Shown piece after piece: positions 26,109-33,270 of a stretch of 64,000 bases of DNA (positions within the stretch are counted from its first letter, which is position 1; every line of letters starts with the position of its first letter). Both the position numbers and the translations under genes were made by a program. Origin of the DNA: Brumimicrobium sp. (GTDB lineage: Bacteria > Bacteroidota > Bacteroidia > Flavobacteriales_D > Crocinitomicaceae); NCBI GenBank assembly GCA_023957385.1, contig JAMLGZ010000001.1:916923-980922 (forward strand), in the 5' to 3' direction. The notes beneath the pieces were generated by a model. It made no database searches. It saw nothing but the letters and a program-made list of their open reading frames with translations, and was not told where the DNA came from.

Positions 26109-26309
26109 TTAGTTTTTGATTTTATTTTTTTCTTGTTTAGAAGCGTTTGTAGAAGCGTTCTTTTTTACTATTTCGTCCTCAAAAAAGATTCTATAAGCAG
26201 GGGAGTAGTCGTCTTCGTATTGACCCGACTTTACATTCCAAATAAAAGCACCTAAGAAAACAAGTGCCACGCACATGGATACGATTAATAAAAGTCCAAT
26301 TATTCCCAT
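26109..26309 (-). CDS. ccoS: cbb3 oxidase assembly protein CcoS
   Basis: The 66-residue protein has one N-terminal membrane helix (about 3-24) followed by the CcoS signature FIWNVKSGQYEDDYSPAYRI, then FFEDE and a Lys/Asn-rich tail. CcoS is required for cofactor insertion into the oxidase. In many relatives it follows ccoI; here it leads the oxidase operon, about 20 kb from ccoI, five bases before ccoNO. A palindromic candidate operator lies about 80 bases upstream of its start. Confidence 0.9.
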   Translation of the reverse strand: MGIIGLLLIVSMCVALVFLGAFIWNVKSGQYEDDYSPAYRIFFEDEIVKKNASTNASKQEKNKIKN

Positions 26310-26389
26310 CAGTTTCTTTTAAACTTAGTTTAAAGTGGCAAAGAAAATGAAATAAAGGACAAAGTTGTATGATATAGGTTTGGTCAAAA

Positions 26390-26405
26390 CATGACTTTTG
26401 TCATG
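26390..26405. promoter_or_regulatory. Candidate Crp/Fnr operator of the cco operon
   Basis: CATGAC-TTTT-GTCATG is a perfect 6-4-6 palindrome with the core TGA-N6-TCA. Its centre is about 88 bases before the ccoS ATG. A TTTCTTTG sequence (26339-26346, minus strand) could be the -7 element, putting the operator near -60 as in class I activation. Confidence 0.6.
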
Positions 26406-26430
26406 GAGTAGAAAAGGGTGGAAAGTTGAA

Positions 26431-26472
26431 AAGTTGAGAATGGAAAATAAATAAACTTTCCATTCTCAACTT
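26431..26472 (-). terminator. Terminator-like hairpin after the DUF2249-hemerythrin gene
   Basis: A 16-bp perfect stem (26431-26446 with 26457-26472) with a 10-nt AT loop lies ten bases after the stop codon at 26482. No long T-run follows on the minus strand, so it may be a processing or stabilising hairpin. Confidence 0.6.
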
Positions 26473-26481
26473 TCAATTATT

Positions 26482-28239
26482 TTATTTTCCTATCTTATTT
26501 TCTAAGATAATTGCTTTAGGGAAAAGAATATTGTTTTCCAAATGAACATGTAAGTAGGTGTCACGCTCGAATTCTTCTAGTTTTTTGAAAAAGAAAGAAT
26601 AAGAGTCACATGCGTCATTTGGCAATGCATAATTATTGGTGATTTTTCTGAAATTCCTTAGTGCATCACCAGTTTCGTCATGTTCAGCTTCCATTTTTGC
26701 TACAGCATTAGCAAAAGCGCCTCCGGTTGCTTCTGGCTTTTTACCTTCTGATAATAGCTGAGCCATTTTACGAATTGCAGGGAATAATACATCCTCCTCT
26801 TTACTCATGTGTGTAAGAAAATCTTTAAACATAAGTTTTACTTGGCTTGCTAACTCCTTTAATTCAGGGTGGTGTTGACCATGGCGTTGTGCTACATTAT
26901 CTGCTAATCCACTAATGATTTCAGCATTTTCCCTCACATAACGATGGTGTGTTTCTAAAATATAATCAGCTAAAAACTCAACATCCCATAGATTATAGTC
27001 TTGAGACATTAAAAGTGGCTTCACGTTATGTTGTACTTCTTGGATTTCTTTTTCAATTTGTTCTTTTTCGACTCCTGCTTCTTTGCATGACTCGCTTAGG
27101 GTCTTGTTAGCGTGCCAAAAACAATCTACATCATGTTTCTCAAATACTTGGATAAGTCTATAGTCTTTAGCAACCATAGTTCGAACGGTTTCTTTTACTC
27201 CATCGAAGGAAATTTTAATTCTACTTCGTTTTAAAGGAGTTGTCGATGCAGAAGAAGCGGTGTTGGTGTTGGTGTTACTTTTCTTTGTGATACGAATTTC
27301 AAAAACACTAGGGCCTTGTTGTAAGTAATCCCAAGTAAAGGTATCGCCTTTAGTAGCTGATAATTGGTAATATAAAGGTTTTGGATCATGGTCGTTATGC
27401 AAGATAAAACTTTCACCTTCCTTCAGATTATCAAATGTTTCTATGATAGTTTTATGTTTTATTGCGGGAGACAACTTAGTTGCGTCCAATATTTCTTCAT
27501 TTGAGTTCTCTCCTGCTTTCTTTTTAGTTATTCTAATTTCAAATAATTCGGGACCTTCTTGTAAATACACCCAATCAAAAATATTACCTTTTAAAGATTC
27601 GAGTTGATATTTTAGGGGTTTTGGGTCATGATCGTTACGCAAGATAAAACTTTTTCCTTCTTCAAGTTCTTCAAATGTTTGGATAATCATTTGGTGTTTG
27701 ATAGAAGGGTGTAATAAAGGAGCATCTACAACTAATTCATCAGAAGTTTCTTCTTCAGTTGTCGGAGTATCACCTTTTTTTGTAATTTTTATTTCATAAA
27801 ATGTTGGACCGTTTTGAAGATATTCCCATGTGAAAGTATCTCCTTTCATTGAAGAAAGTTGGTAATATAAAGGCTTTGGATCGTGGTCGTTCTGTAAAAT
27901 AAAATATTCTCCTTCTGCTAAATCTTCATACGTTTGAAAAATAGTTTGGTGCTTTATAGCAGGAGCTAATTTGGTAGCATCCACCACTTTCTCTTGATTA
28001 CCTAACCCTTTTTTTTCAATCTTAATTTGAAATATGGATGGTCCTTGTTGTAAATAATCCCAAGTAAATGTATCTCCAAATACAGAAGAGAACTGGTAAT
28101 ATAAAGGCTTTGGATCATGGTCATTTTGCAAAATAAAATAATCTCCTTCTGCTAAATCTTCAAAAGTTTGCAGGATGGTTTGATGTTTAATCATCGGAGA
28201 AAGCTTTGTGGCATCTAAAATTTTTTCAACTGTTTCCAT
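26482..28239 (-). CDS. Four DUF2249 domains fused to a Ric/ScdA-like hemerythrin protein
   Basis: The 585-residue cytoplasmic protein holds four DUF2249 repeats whose conserved D-A-T/P start falls at residues 9, 87, 172 and 252; each repeat carries IKHQ and NDHDPKPLxYQ. A Ser/Thr/Asn linker (about 323-340) leads to a ScdA N-terminal-like domain (DUF542, KHDVDCFWH, about 350-405) and a hemerythrin domain (about 425-580) with the di-iron ligand motifs THHRYVREN, HMSKEEDVLFPA, EHDETGDAL and HVHLENNILFPKA. Ric/ScdA/YtfE proteins repair iron-sulfur clusters damaged by nitric oxide. Four tandem DUF2249 copies on one such protein is an unusually long array. It sits beside the cbb3 operon with its own TATTTTTG promoter (28259-28266). 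Confidence 0.88.
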   Translation of the reverse strand: METVEKILDATKLSPMIKHQTILQTFEDLAEGDYFILQNDHDPKPLYYQFSSVFGDTFTWDYLQQGPSIFQIKIEKKGLGNQEKVVDATKLAPAIKHQTIFQTYEDLAEGEYFILQNDHDPKPLYYQLSSMKGDTFTWEYLQNGPTFYEIKITKKGDTPTTEEETSDELVVDAPLLHPSIKHQMIIQTFEELEEGKSFILRNDHDPKPLKYQLESLKGNIFDWVYLQEGPELFEIRITKKKAGENSNEEILDATKLSPAIKHKTIIETFDNLKEGESFILHNDHDPKPLYYQLSATKGDTFTWDYLQQGPSVFEIRITKKSNTNTNTASSASTTPLKRSRIKISFDGVKETVRTMVAKDYRLIQVFEKHDVDCFWHANKTLSESCKEAGVEKEQIEKEIQEVQHNVKPLLMSQDYNLWDVEFLADYILETHHRYVRENAEIISGLADNVAQRHGQHHPELKELASQVKLMFKDFLTHMSKEEDVLFPAIRKMAQLLSEGKKPEATGGAFANAVAKMEAEHDETGDALRNFRKITNNYALPNDACDSYSFFFKKLEEFERDTYLHVHLENNILFPKAIILENKIGK

Positions 28240-28258
28240 ATTTTCTAATTAGAGAATG

Positions 28259-28266
28259 CAAAAATA
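28259..28266 (-). promoter_or_regulatory. -7 element of the DUF2249-hemerythrin gene
   Basis: Minus-strand TATTTTTG matches TAnnTTTG, giving a leader of about 14 nt. I see no TGA-N6-TCA palindrome near it. Confidence 0.55.
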
Positions 28267-28496
28267 GTAGTTTTTATTAGGGGATAAAAGAAAACACTTA
28301 AAAAACACTTAAATGTCTTTTTTAAACTTTTTTGCGTTAAAATGGTGATAATTGTGAGGAGTTTAGTTGCTCCAGATCTGTTTTGTGAATTATTCTATAT
28401 ATCTTAAAGTCTTCCAAAATTTTCGTTGCTTTAGAATTTTCTTTTAGTTTTTTAGTTCATTACCGTTGTCTTACTAATACTATAAAACATTTTTCT

Positions 28497-28504
28497 TATT
28501 TTTG
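28497..28504 (+). promoter_or_regulatory. -7 element of marC
   Basis: TATTTTTG matches TAnnTTTG and lies 16 bases before the ATG at 28521. The rest of the 280-base gap to the divergent hemerythrin gene holds an ACACTTAAA direct repeat (about 28293-28312) but nothing else I can name. Confidence 0.55.
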
Positions 28505-28520
28505 TACACGAAAAAAACGG

Positions 28521-29129
28521 ATGATGAAGGATTTCTTTACAGCAATTGATGGGTTTGAAATATTTAATGCAACGATGGTGCTATTCGCTGTAATAGATAT
28601 TATTGGTTCTATTCCAATTATAATTAAGGTAAAGGAAACCTCGGGAGATATTCATGCGGGGAGAATTACCATAGTTTCATTAATTATTATGGTTTCCTTC
28701 CTTGTTATGGGGGAAAGTATCTTAGGTCTTTTTGGAGTTAATATATCCTCATTTGCAGTAGCAGGATCCTTAATTTTATTTGCTTTAGCAATAGAAATGA
28801 GTACTGGAATTCAGTTGTTTAAAGAAAGCCCAGATCCTAAAGTGAGCGGGAAGAGTACGAGTATTGTTCCTATTGCATTTCCTATTATTGCAGGTGCTGG
28901 AACTATGACAACTTTGGTATCTATTCGAGCAGAATATGAGATGATTAATATTTTGATTGCTATTGTGATAAATATGGCTTTGGTTTTCGTTGTACTGCGT
29001 TTAACGCGTAGAATTGAGCGTCTTCTTGGACCCGGAGGTATTGCTATTATCAAAAAAGTATTTGGAATCATCTTATTAGCCATTGCTGTGAAACTCTTCG
29101 CAACGAATATTACAGTACTATTTCAATAA
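28521..29129 (+). CDS. MarC family integral membrane protein
   Basis: The 202-residue protein has about six membrane helices and the family motifs FAVIDIIGSIPIIIKV near the N-terminus, SGKSTSIVPIAFPIIAGAG in the middle and LLGPGGIAIIKKVFGIILLA near the end, which fit the MarC/UPF0056 family. Its transported substrate is not established. Two ATGs are adjacent (28521 and 28524). The gene is monocistronic and followed by an AT-rich hairpin. Confidence 0.87.
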   Translation: MMKDFFTAIDGFEIFNATMVLFAVIDIIGSIPIIIKVKETSGDIHAGRITIVSLIIMVSFLVMGESILGLFGVNISSFAVAGSLILFALAIEMSTGIQLFKESPDPKVSGKSTSIVPIAFPIIAGAGTMTTLVSIRAEYEMINILIAIVINMALVFVVLRLTRRIERLLGPGGIAIIKKVFGIILLAIAVKLFATNITVLFQ

Positions 29130-29157
29130 TTTGTAACTCGTTTGCATTTACAAATTA
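29127..29157 (+). terminator. AT-rich hairpin overlapping the marC stop codon
   Basis: A 10-bp stem (29127-29136 with 29148-29157, taatttgtaa / ttacaaatta) contains the stop codon itself. Only a weak T-run follows, so termination is uncertain. Confidence 0.45.
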
Positions 29158-29260
29158 CTTTGTTAATGGACAACGGGTAGCTTGTAGTAGGATTAGTTCT
29201 TAAGGAATTTTATTTTGGCAAAATATTTGTAACTTTCTTTAAAATAGTGAGTTATTAATT

Positions 29261-29268
29261 TAAATTTG
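29261..29268 (+). promoter_or_regulatory. -7 element, likely leaderless transcript
   Basis: TAAATTTG matches TAnnTTTG and ends five bases before the ATG at 29274, so the mRNA would start at or next to the start codon. Confidence 0.5.
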
Positions 29269-29273
29269 AAGCC

Positions 29274-30116
29274 ATGAAAACCAGTCTCCTAATCCTTACA
29301 ATCGCAATTTCTTTCGTGTTACGTGCAAATGAAGATTTTCTTGAAGCTATAAGCCAAAATAAGGTGAGTTATTCTATAAGTTATAAGAGTTTTGGAGAGA
29401 AAGGAATTTCTCTGAATATCAAGAATCTAACAGCTAATGTGATTAGTCTATCAATTGCTCCAGGAACTATTTTCTTACCTGAATCAGATGATGAACAAAC
29501 TTTAATGAATGCAGATGAACAATTGATTGTATTGAGACCAAAAGCGGAAGATTTTGTATTGGTAGATGGATACTGTATAAATTATAATAAATTAGCTCCT
29601 AGTGAAGAGAGTACATATAAAATTAAAAAAACCAACAATCCTAATTTAATCGCTCTATTAGATTATTTCAAACAAAATCCAATTTCAAAAGATAACTATC
29701 AAGCAGCTATCTGGGCTGTTAGTGATAATGAAGATATTGCATATATAGAGCCAATAACAGAGTCAGACAAAGGTGTTCGTGAATTAATTGCTAAGATGAC
29801 TAATAGGCCTAATCCATGGTATTCTAAAGATGAAAAGATTGAAGTTGAACCTAGGCAAGTTATTGCGAGAGGGAGTTCAGTTGTAGAAGGTATTTTATCT
29901 ATGACTCCAGAGAAGGACGTGGAAGTATATGTCACTGTAGAAAATAGTAACATGGAACAAATTCGAGATTACCCAGGTATGAAATTTGACAAAGGTTGGA
30001 GCACTAACCTTCGTTTTAAAATTGCAGTATCCGGATGGGAAAAAGGGAATTATACTGCCACAATTCGAGATAAGGCTACCGGAGAAGGATTAAAAACTTT
30101 CGAATTTTCTATATAA
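29274..30116 (+). CDS. Secreted protein of unknown family, tandem paralog A
   Basis: The 280-residue protein has a signal peptide (MKTSLLILTIAISFVLRA) and no sorting domain or lipobox, so it is probably periplasmic. I do not recognise the family. It aligns along its length with the next gene: FLEAISQNKVSYSISYKSFGEKGISL against FVSALQQKKVKVEAQFFNLGKEGLTL when read in register, a shared GTIFLPES/GTIFIPKS segment, an EQTL repeat and a common C-terminal beta-sandwich ending K-T/S-F-E-F. A single Cys near residue 102 (GYC) is conserved in the pair. The genes are 21 bases apart. Confidence 0.7.
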   Translation: MKTSLLILTIAISFVLRANEDFLEAISQNKVSYSISYKSFGEKGISLNIKNLTANVISLSIAPGTIFLPESDDEQTLMNADEQLIVLRPKAEDFVLVDGYCINYNKLAPSEESTYKIKKTNNPNLIALLDYFKQNPISKDNYQAAIWAVSDNEDIAYIEPITESDKGVRELIAKMTNRPNPWYSKDEKIEVEPRQVIARGSSVVEGILSMTPEKDVEVYVTVENSNMEQIRDYPGMKFDKGWSTNLRFKIAVSGWEKGNYTATIRDKATGEGLKTFEFSI

Positions 30117-30137
30117 ATTAAACTTAAACTGTTCAAA

Positions 30138-30989
30138 ATGAAAACCTTCACATGCATACTTTTATTGGCAGCAATAACTTTTCAAAGCTACGCCATTGAC
30201 TTTGTTAGTGCCTTACAACAAAAAAAGGTAAAAGTAGAAGCTCAATTTTTTAATTTAGGAAAAGAGGGGCTTACACTTGAGTTATATAATCCTTCTAAAG
30301 ATTCATTGAAACTTATAATTGAGGGAGGAACTATCTTTATACCGAAAAGTAATGAAGAACAAACTTTACTTAATGTGGAGGAGGAGTTTATTGTGATAGC
30401 TCCAATGGGGAATTTTTCTATTAACGTAGGCGCATATTGTACCATGTTGCATAAACATGTTCCGACTACAGAAGGTAATTCTTTTAGCTATAGCAAAACA
30501 ACAGATCAGAAACTCCTTGCTTTTGTGAATTTTGTGAAACAACATAAAATTGATGAAGGAAATTATCAACAGGCTGTTTGGGTAATTACTGATAACCAAG
30601 ATTTAGCATTTGTAGATCCAGATTTAAAAGGAGGAAAAGAACTGCGTGATTTTTTGGGTGGAATGACAAGCCAACCAGCCAAATGGTACACTATCAGATT
30701 TGATATGTTTGCTATACCAGGGCAGCCTGTACAACGAACTAGCTCTACTATTGAAGGTTTTATTTCTTTGCAACCTAATGTGCGTGTAGCTACATATCTA
30801 ACGATTGAGGATGCAAATCATAAAATCATTCGTAGAATTGACCAACAGACTATTGTGTTTGAGCGAAATGATTCAAAGCAAGTTCCCATAACTTTGGTGA
30901 TAGGGGATTGGGAAAGTGGAAAATATACACTAACTATTCGCAATCAATTAAATAGTCAGCCGTTGAAAAGTTTTGAGTTCGAATTATAA
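30138..30989 (+). CDS. Secreted protein of unknown family, tandem paralog B
   Basis: A 283-residue paralog of the preceding gene with a signal peptide (MKTFTCILLLAAITFQSYA). It shares the segments GTIFIPKS, EQTLLNVEEE, the GAYC cysteine, and the patterns NYQQAVWVITDNQDLAFVD and GDWESGKYTLTIR with paralog A. The C-terminal third looks like an Ig-type beta-sandwich. The pair is probably one operon, and its stop is seven bases from the stop of the converging ferredoxin gene. Function unknown. Confidence 0.7.
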   Translation: MKTFTCILLLAAITFQSYAIDFVSALQQKKVKVEAQFFNLGKEGLTLELYNPSKDSLKLIIEGGTIFIPKSNEEQTLLNVEEEFIVIAPMGNFSINVGAYCTMLHKHVPTTEGNSFSYSKTTDQKLLAFVNFVKQHKIDEGNYQQAVWVITDNQDLAFVDPDLKGGKELRDFLGGMTSQPAKWYTIRFDMFAIPGQPVQRTSSTIEGFISLQPNVRVATYLTIEDANHKIIRRIDQQTIVFERNDSKQVPITLVIGDWESGKYTLTIRNQLNSQPLKSFEFEL

Positions 30990-30996
30990 ATGCAGT

Positions 30997-31224
30997 TTAT
31001 TTCCCCTCAAGTTTAATGACACGAACAGGGCAGGCTTTTACTACCTGCTTACAAGTTTCAATGTCTTCAGGGCGAACATCTAGCTGAAATACTCCCTTCT
31101 TTTCAATTCCTCCAATGAGAACAGCTTTTCCATCTTTTCTAGACATTCTCCAGTGGTCGTAATCGATTTCAACACATGCGTTGCAGCCGATACATCGTTC
31201 TCTATAGTGAATGAGCTTAGGCAT
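30997..31224 (-). CDS. Small 4Fe-4S ferredoxin
   Basis: The 75-residue protein carries one cluster site: C-I-G-C-N-A-C near residue 11-17 and the distal C-P in VVKACPVRVIKL. A further Cys lies in IETCKQ. It is a ferredoxin of the single-cluster type with a short extra insertion (WRMSRKDGKAVL). Its ATG at 31224 overlaps the end of the U32 gene by eight bases, so the two are translationally coupled; an electron-donor role for the U32 protein is a reasonable inference. Confidence 0.85.
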   Translation of the reverse strand: MPKLIHYRERCIGCNACVEIDYDHWRMSRKDGKAVLIGGIEKKGVFQLDVRPEDIETCKQVVKACPVRVIKLEGK

Positions 31225-32464
31225 TTTCAGAAACTACTTTATACAGTTTATCAGAAGGTCTTACTTTCTCACTCACTTTAAAAGTAATGGTGTCTCCTTT
31301 TACAGCTTTTTCTACTACTTGCCCATTGTCTAGTCGAATTTCTTCCGCGATTGCTTCAACTAATCCTGTAGTTGGTCCTATGATAAGCACTTTATCTCCT
31401 TTTTTGATATCGTGACTATCCATACGGAACTCACCTACACCAACTTGTTCAAAGTATTTCATACTCTTTCCGATGTAGATTTTACGAGTGGTAGCAACGG
31501 AACCGTAGGATTTACTCCATTCGCCCATTTTTTGTCCCATATAATATCCATCCCAAAATCCTCTGTTGTAAACTGTGCTAAGTCTTTCTCTCCAAACAGC
31601 AATCTTTTCAGGAGTATAAGTACCTTCTTGAATAGAGTCAACTGCCTCACGATAACATTGTGTGGTTGTATATACATAGTCGGCAGCACGTCCTCTTCCT
31701 TCAATTTTTAATACACGAACACCTGCATCTAGAATTTGGTCTAAGAATTCAATAGTACACAAATCTTTGGCCGACATGATGTATTCATTGTCTATTTCTA
31801 ATTCATTTCCGTTTTCGTCTTTTACTTCATATTTAAATCTACAATTTTGAACGCATGCGCCACGATTTGCAGATGCATTATCTGAATGTAAACTCAAATA
31901 GCATTTTCCAGATACAGCCATACATAAAGCACCATGAGCGAAAATTTCAATCTGTACTAATTCTCCTTTTGGACCTCGAATATCTTCTCTTTCAATTTGT
32001 TTTACAATATCACCTACCTGTTTTAAAGTTAATTCTCTTGCCATTACCATTACATCGGCATAGGAAGAAAACATTTCAATTGTCTCAATATTAGTGACAT
32101 TACTTTGTGTACTAATATGTAATTCCATTCCAACTTTTCGGCAGTAATTCATAACTGCTAAATCAGAAGCAATAACAGCCGTGATTCCAGCTGCTTTGGC
32201 GCCATCCACAATCTTTTTCATTAATGAAATATCGTGGTCATAAATAATTGTATTAAGTGTAATATAGCTTTTTACGCCATTCTCATCACACAATTTTGCA
32301 ACCTCTGGAAGGTCTTCCAATAAAAAGTTATTTGTTTGGCGAGCACGCATATTTAATTGCTCTACCCCAAAATATACTGAATCAGCACCAGCTTTGATGG
32401 CAGCAGCCATGGCTTCTTTAGAACCCGCTGGGGCCATTACTTCGATTTTTCCGTATTTACTCAT
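31217..32464 (-). CDS. U32 family protein (TrhP/YegQ-like tRNA hydroxylation)
   Basis: The 415-residue protein has the U32 TIM-barrel start KIEVMAPAGSKEAMAAAIKAG-like pattern (AGADSVYFG), the family signature FAHGALCMAVSGKCYLS followed by NRGACVQNCR with the conserved cysteines, and KIEGRGRAADYVYTTT. Members were once called peptidases; YegQ-type proteins (TrhP) are needed for 5-hydroxyuridine at tRNA position 34 and RlhA for 23S rRNA hydroxylation. Length and motif order favour the TrhP group. The coupled ferredoxin fits the iron-sulfur chemistry of this family. A -7 element TACATTTG is at 32507-32514. Confidence 0.87.
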   Translation of the reverse strand: MSKYGKIEVMAPAGSKEAMAAAIKAGADSVYFGVEQLNMRARQTNNFLLEDLPEVAKLCDENGVKSYITLNTIIYDHDISLMKKIVDGAKAAGITAVIASDLAVMNYCRKVGMELHISTQSNVTNIETIEMFSSYADVMVMARELTLKQVGDIVKQIEREDIRGPKGELVQIEIFAHGALCMAVSGKCYLSLHSDNASANRGACVQNCRFKYEVKDENGNELEIDNEYIMSAKDLCTIEFLDQILDAGVRVLKIEGRGRAADYVYTTTQCYREAVDSIQEGTYTPEKIAVWRERLSTVYNRGFWDGYYMGQKMGEWSKSYGSVATTRKIYIGKSMKYFEQVGVGEFRMDSHDIKKGDKVLIIGPTTGLVEAIAEEIRLDNGQVVEKAVKGDTITFKVSEKVRPSDKLYKVVSENA

Positions 32465-32506
32465 AAAAACTCAGCTTGTAAGTTTGAATTGTCTCAAATT
32501 AGATGA

Positions 32507-32514
32507 CAAATGTA
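32507..32514 (-). promoter_or_regulatory. -7 element of the U32-ferredoxin operon
   Basis: Minus-strand TACATTTG matches TAnnTTTG, giving a leader of about 36 nt. A perfect palindrome lies farther upstream at 32573-32590. Confidence 0.5.
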
Positions 32515-32572
32515 GTTATTTTTTAGTTTTTTACTTAATGTAAGTAGGTTATACCCTAAAAGCTAAGGCATA

Positions 32573-32590
32573 TTGTCAAGAATGTGACAA
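32573..32590. promoter_or_regulatory. Palindrome between the response regulator and U32 genes
   Basis: TTGTCA-N6-TGACAA is a perfect 6-6-6 inverted repeat about 110 bases before the U32 start and 25 bases after the response-regulator stop. It may be an operator of the U32 operon; the half-site orientation differs from the TGA-N6-TCA sites. Confidence 0.35.
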
Positions 32591-32613
32591 GGCGGGAATA
32601 ATGCAAAATCAAT

Positions 32614-33270
32614 TTATATTAATCGTTTCTTCTTGGCCAGCTCGATTGCTTCTATCTTAGAATGTACTTGAAGCTTTTGGTAGATATTCTCAATATGTTT
32701 ACGGATGGTAGAGGGAGATAGGAATAAGTTTTCTGCAATAATTGTATAGGTAAGTCCTTTGGATAATTGTTCTAATACTTCAATTTCTCGTTTTGACAGG
32801 ATAATCTCATTCGGATTGGCATCTGCTTCTTCACTGATTACAATAGGGTTTCTGAGTAGGTTTAATGTTTTTAAGGCAATAGAAGGAGTCATTGCAGCTC
32901 CTCCTTCTAAGGTTTGTAGAATGTAGTTGTGTAATTCTTCTAATGAAGTTTCTTTAAGTAAATATCCATCAGCTCCAGATTGAATGGATTTAAAAATATT
33001 CTCGTCATTATCAAAAACGGTGAGCATGATGATTTTAATTTGCGGATAGCGTTGTTTCACTAATTGACAGGCTTCAATTCCGTTACAATTTGGCATTTCA
33101 ATATCCATTAAGATAACATGTATATTTGGGTTCTCTTCAAGCTTCTGTAAACATTGATTTCCATCATTAGCTGAAAAAACTACTTGAATATCATTAAAAA
33201 AAGAGAGTTTATCCTTGATACTCTTAATTAGAAAATTATTATCATCTATAATAGCTACTTTGATTTTCAT
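32614..33270 (-). CDS. NarL/LuxR-type response regulator
   Basis: The 218-residue protein has a receiver domain (about 3-120; DDN at the start, phosphoacceptor Asp in ILMDIEMPNCNG, conserved Lys in YLLKETS) and a C-terminal LuxR helix-turn-helix (about 150-215; LSKREIEVLEQLSKG, LSPSTIRKHIENIYQKL). Its start overlaps the end of the histidine kinase gene by four bases, so the two form a two-component system. The signal and regulon are unknown. Confidence 0.92.
   Translation of the reverse strand: MKIKVAIIDDNNFLIKSIKDKLSFFNDIQVVFSANDGNQCLQKLEENPNIHVILMDIEMPNCNGIEACQLVKQRYPQIKIIMLTVFDNDENIFKSIQSGADGYLLKETSLEELHNYILQTLEGGAAMTPSIALKTLNLLRNPIVISEEADANPNEIILSKREIEVLEQLSKGLTYTIIAENLFLSPSTIRKHIENIYQKLQVHSKIEAIELAKKKRLI

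Noticed and set aside
31217..32464. U32 protein as a collagenase-type secreted peptidase
   Set aside because: No signal peptide, and the cysteine pattern and length match the RNA-hydroxylation group.
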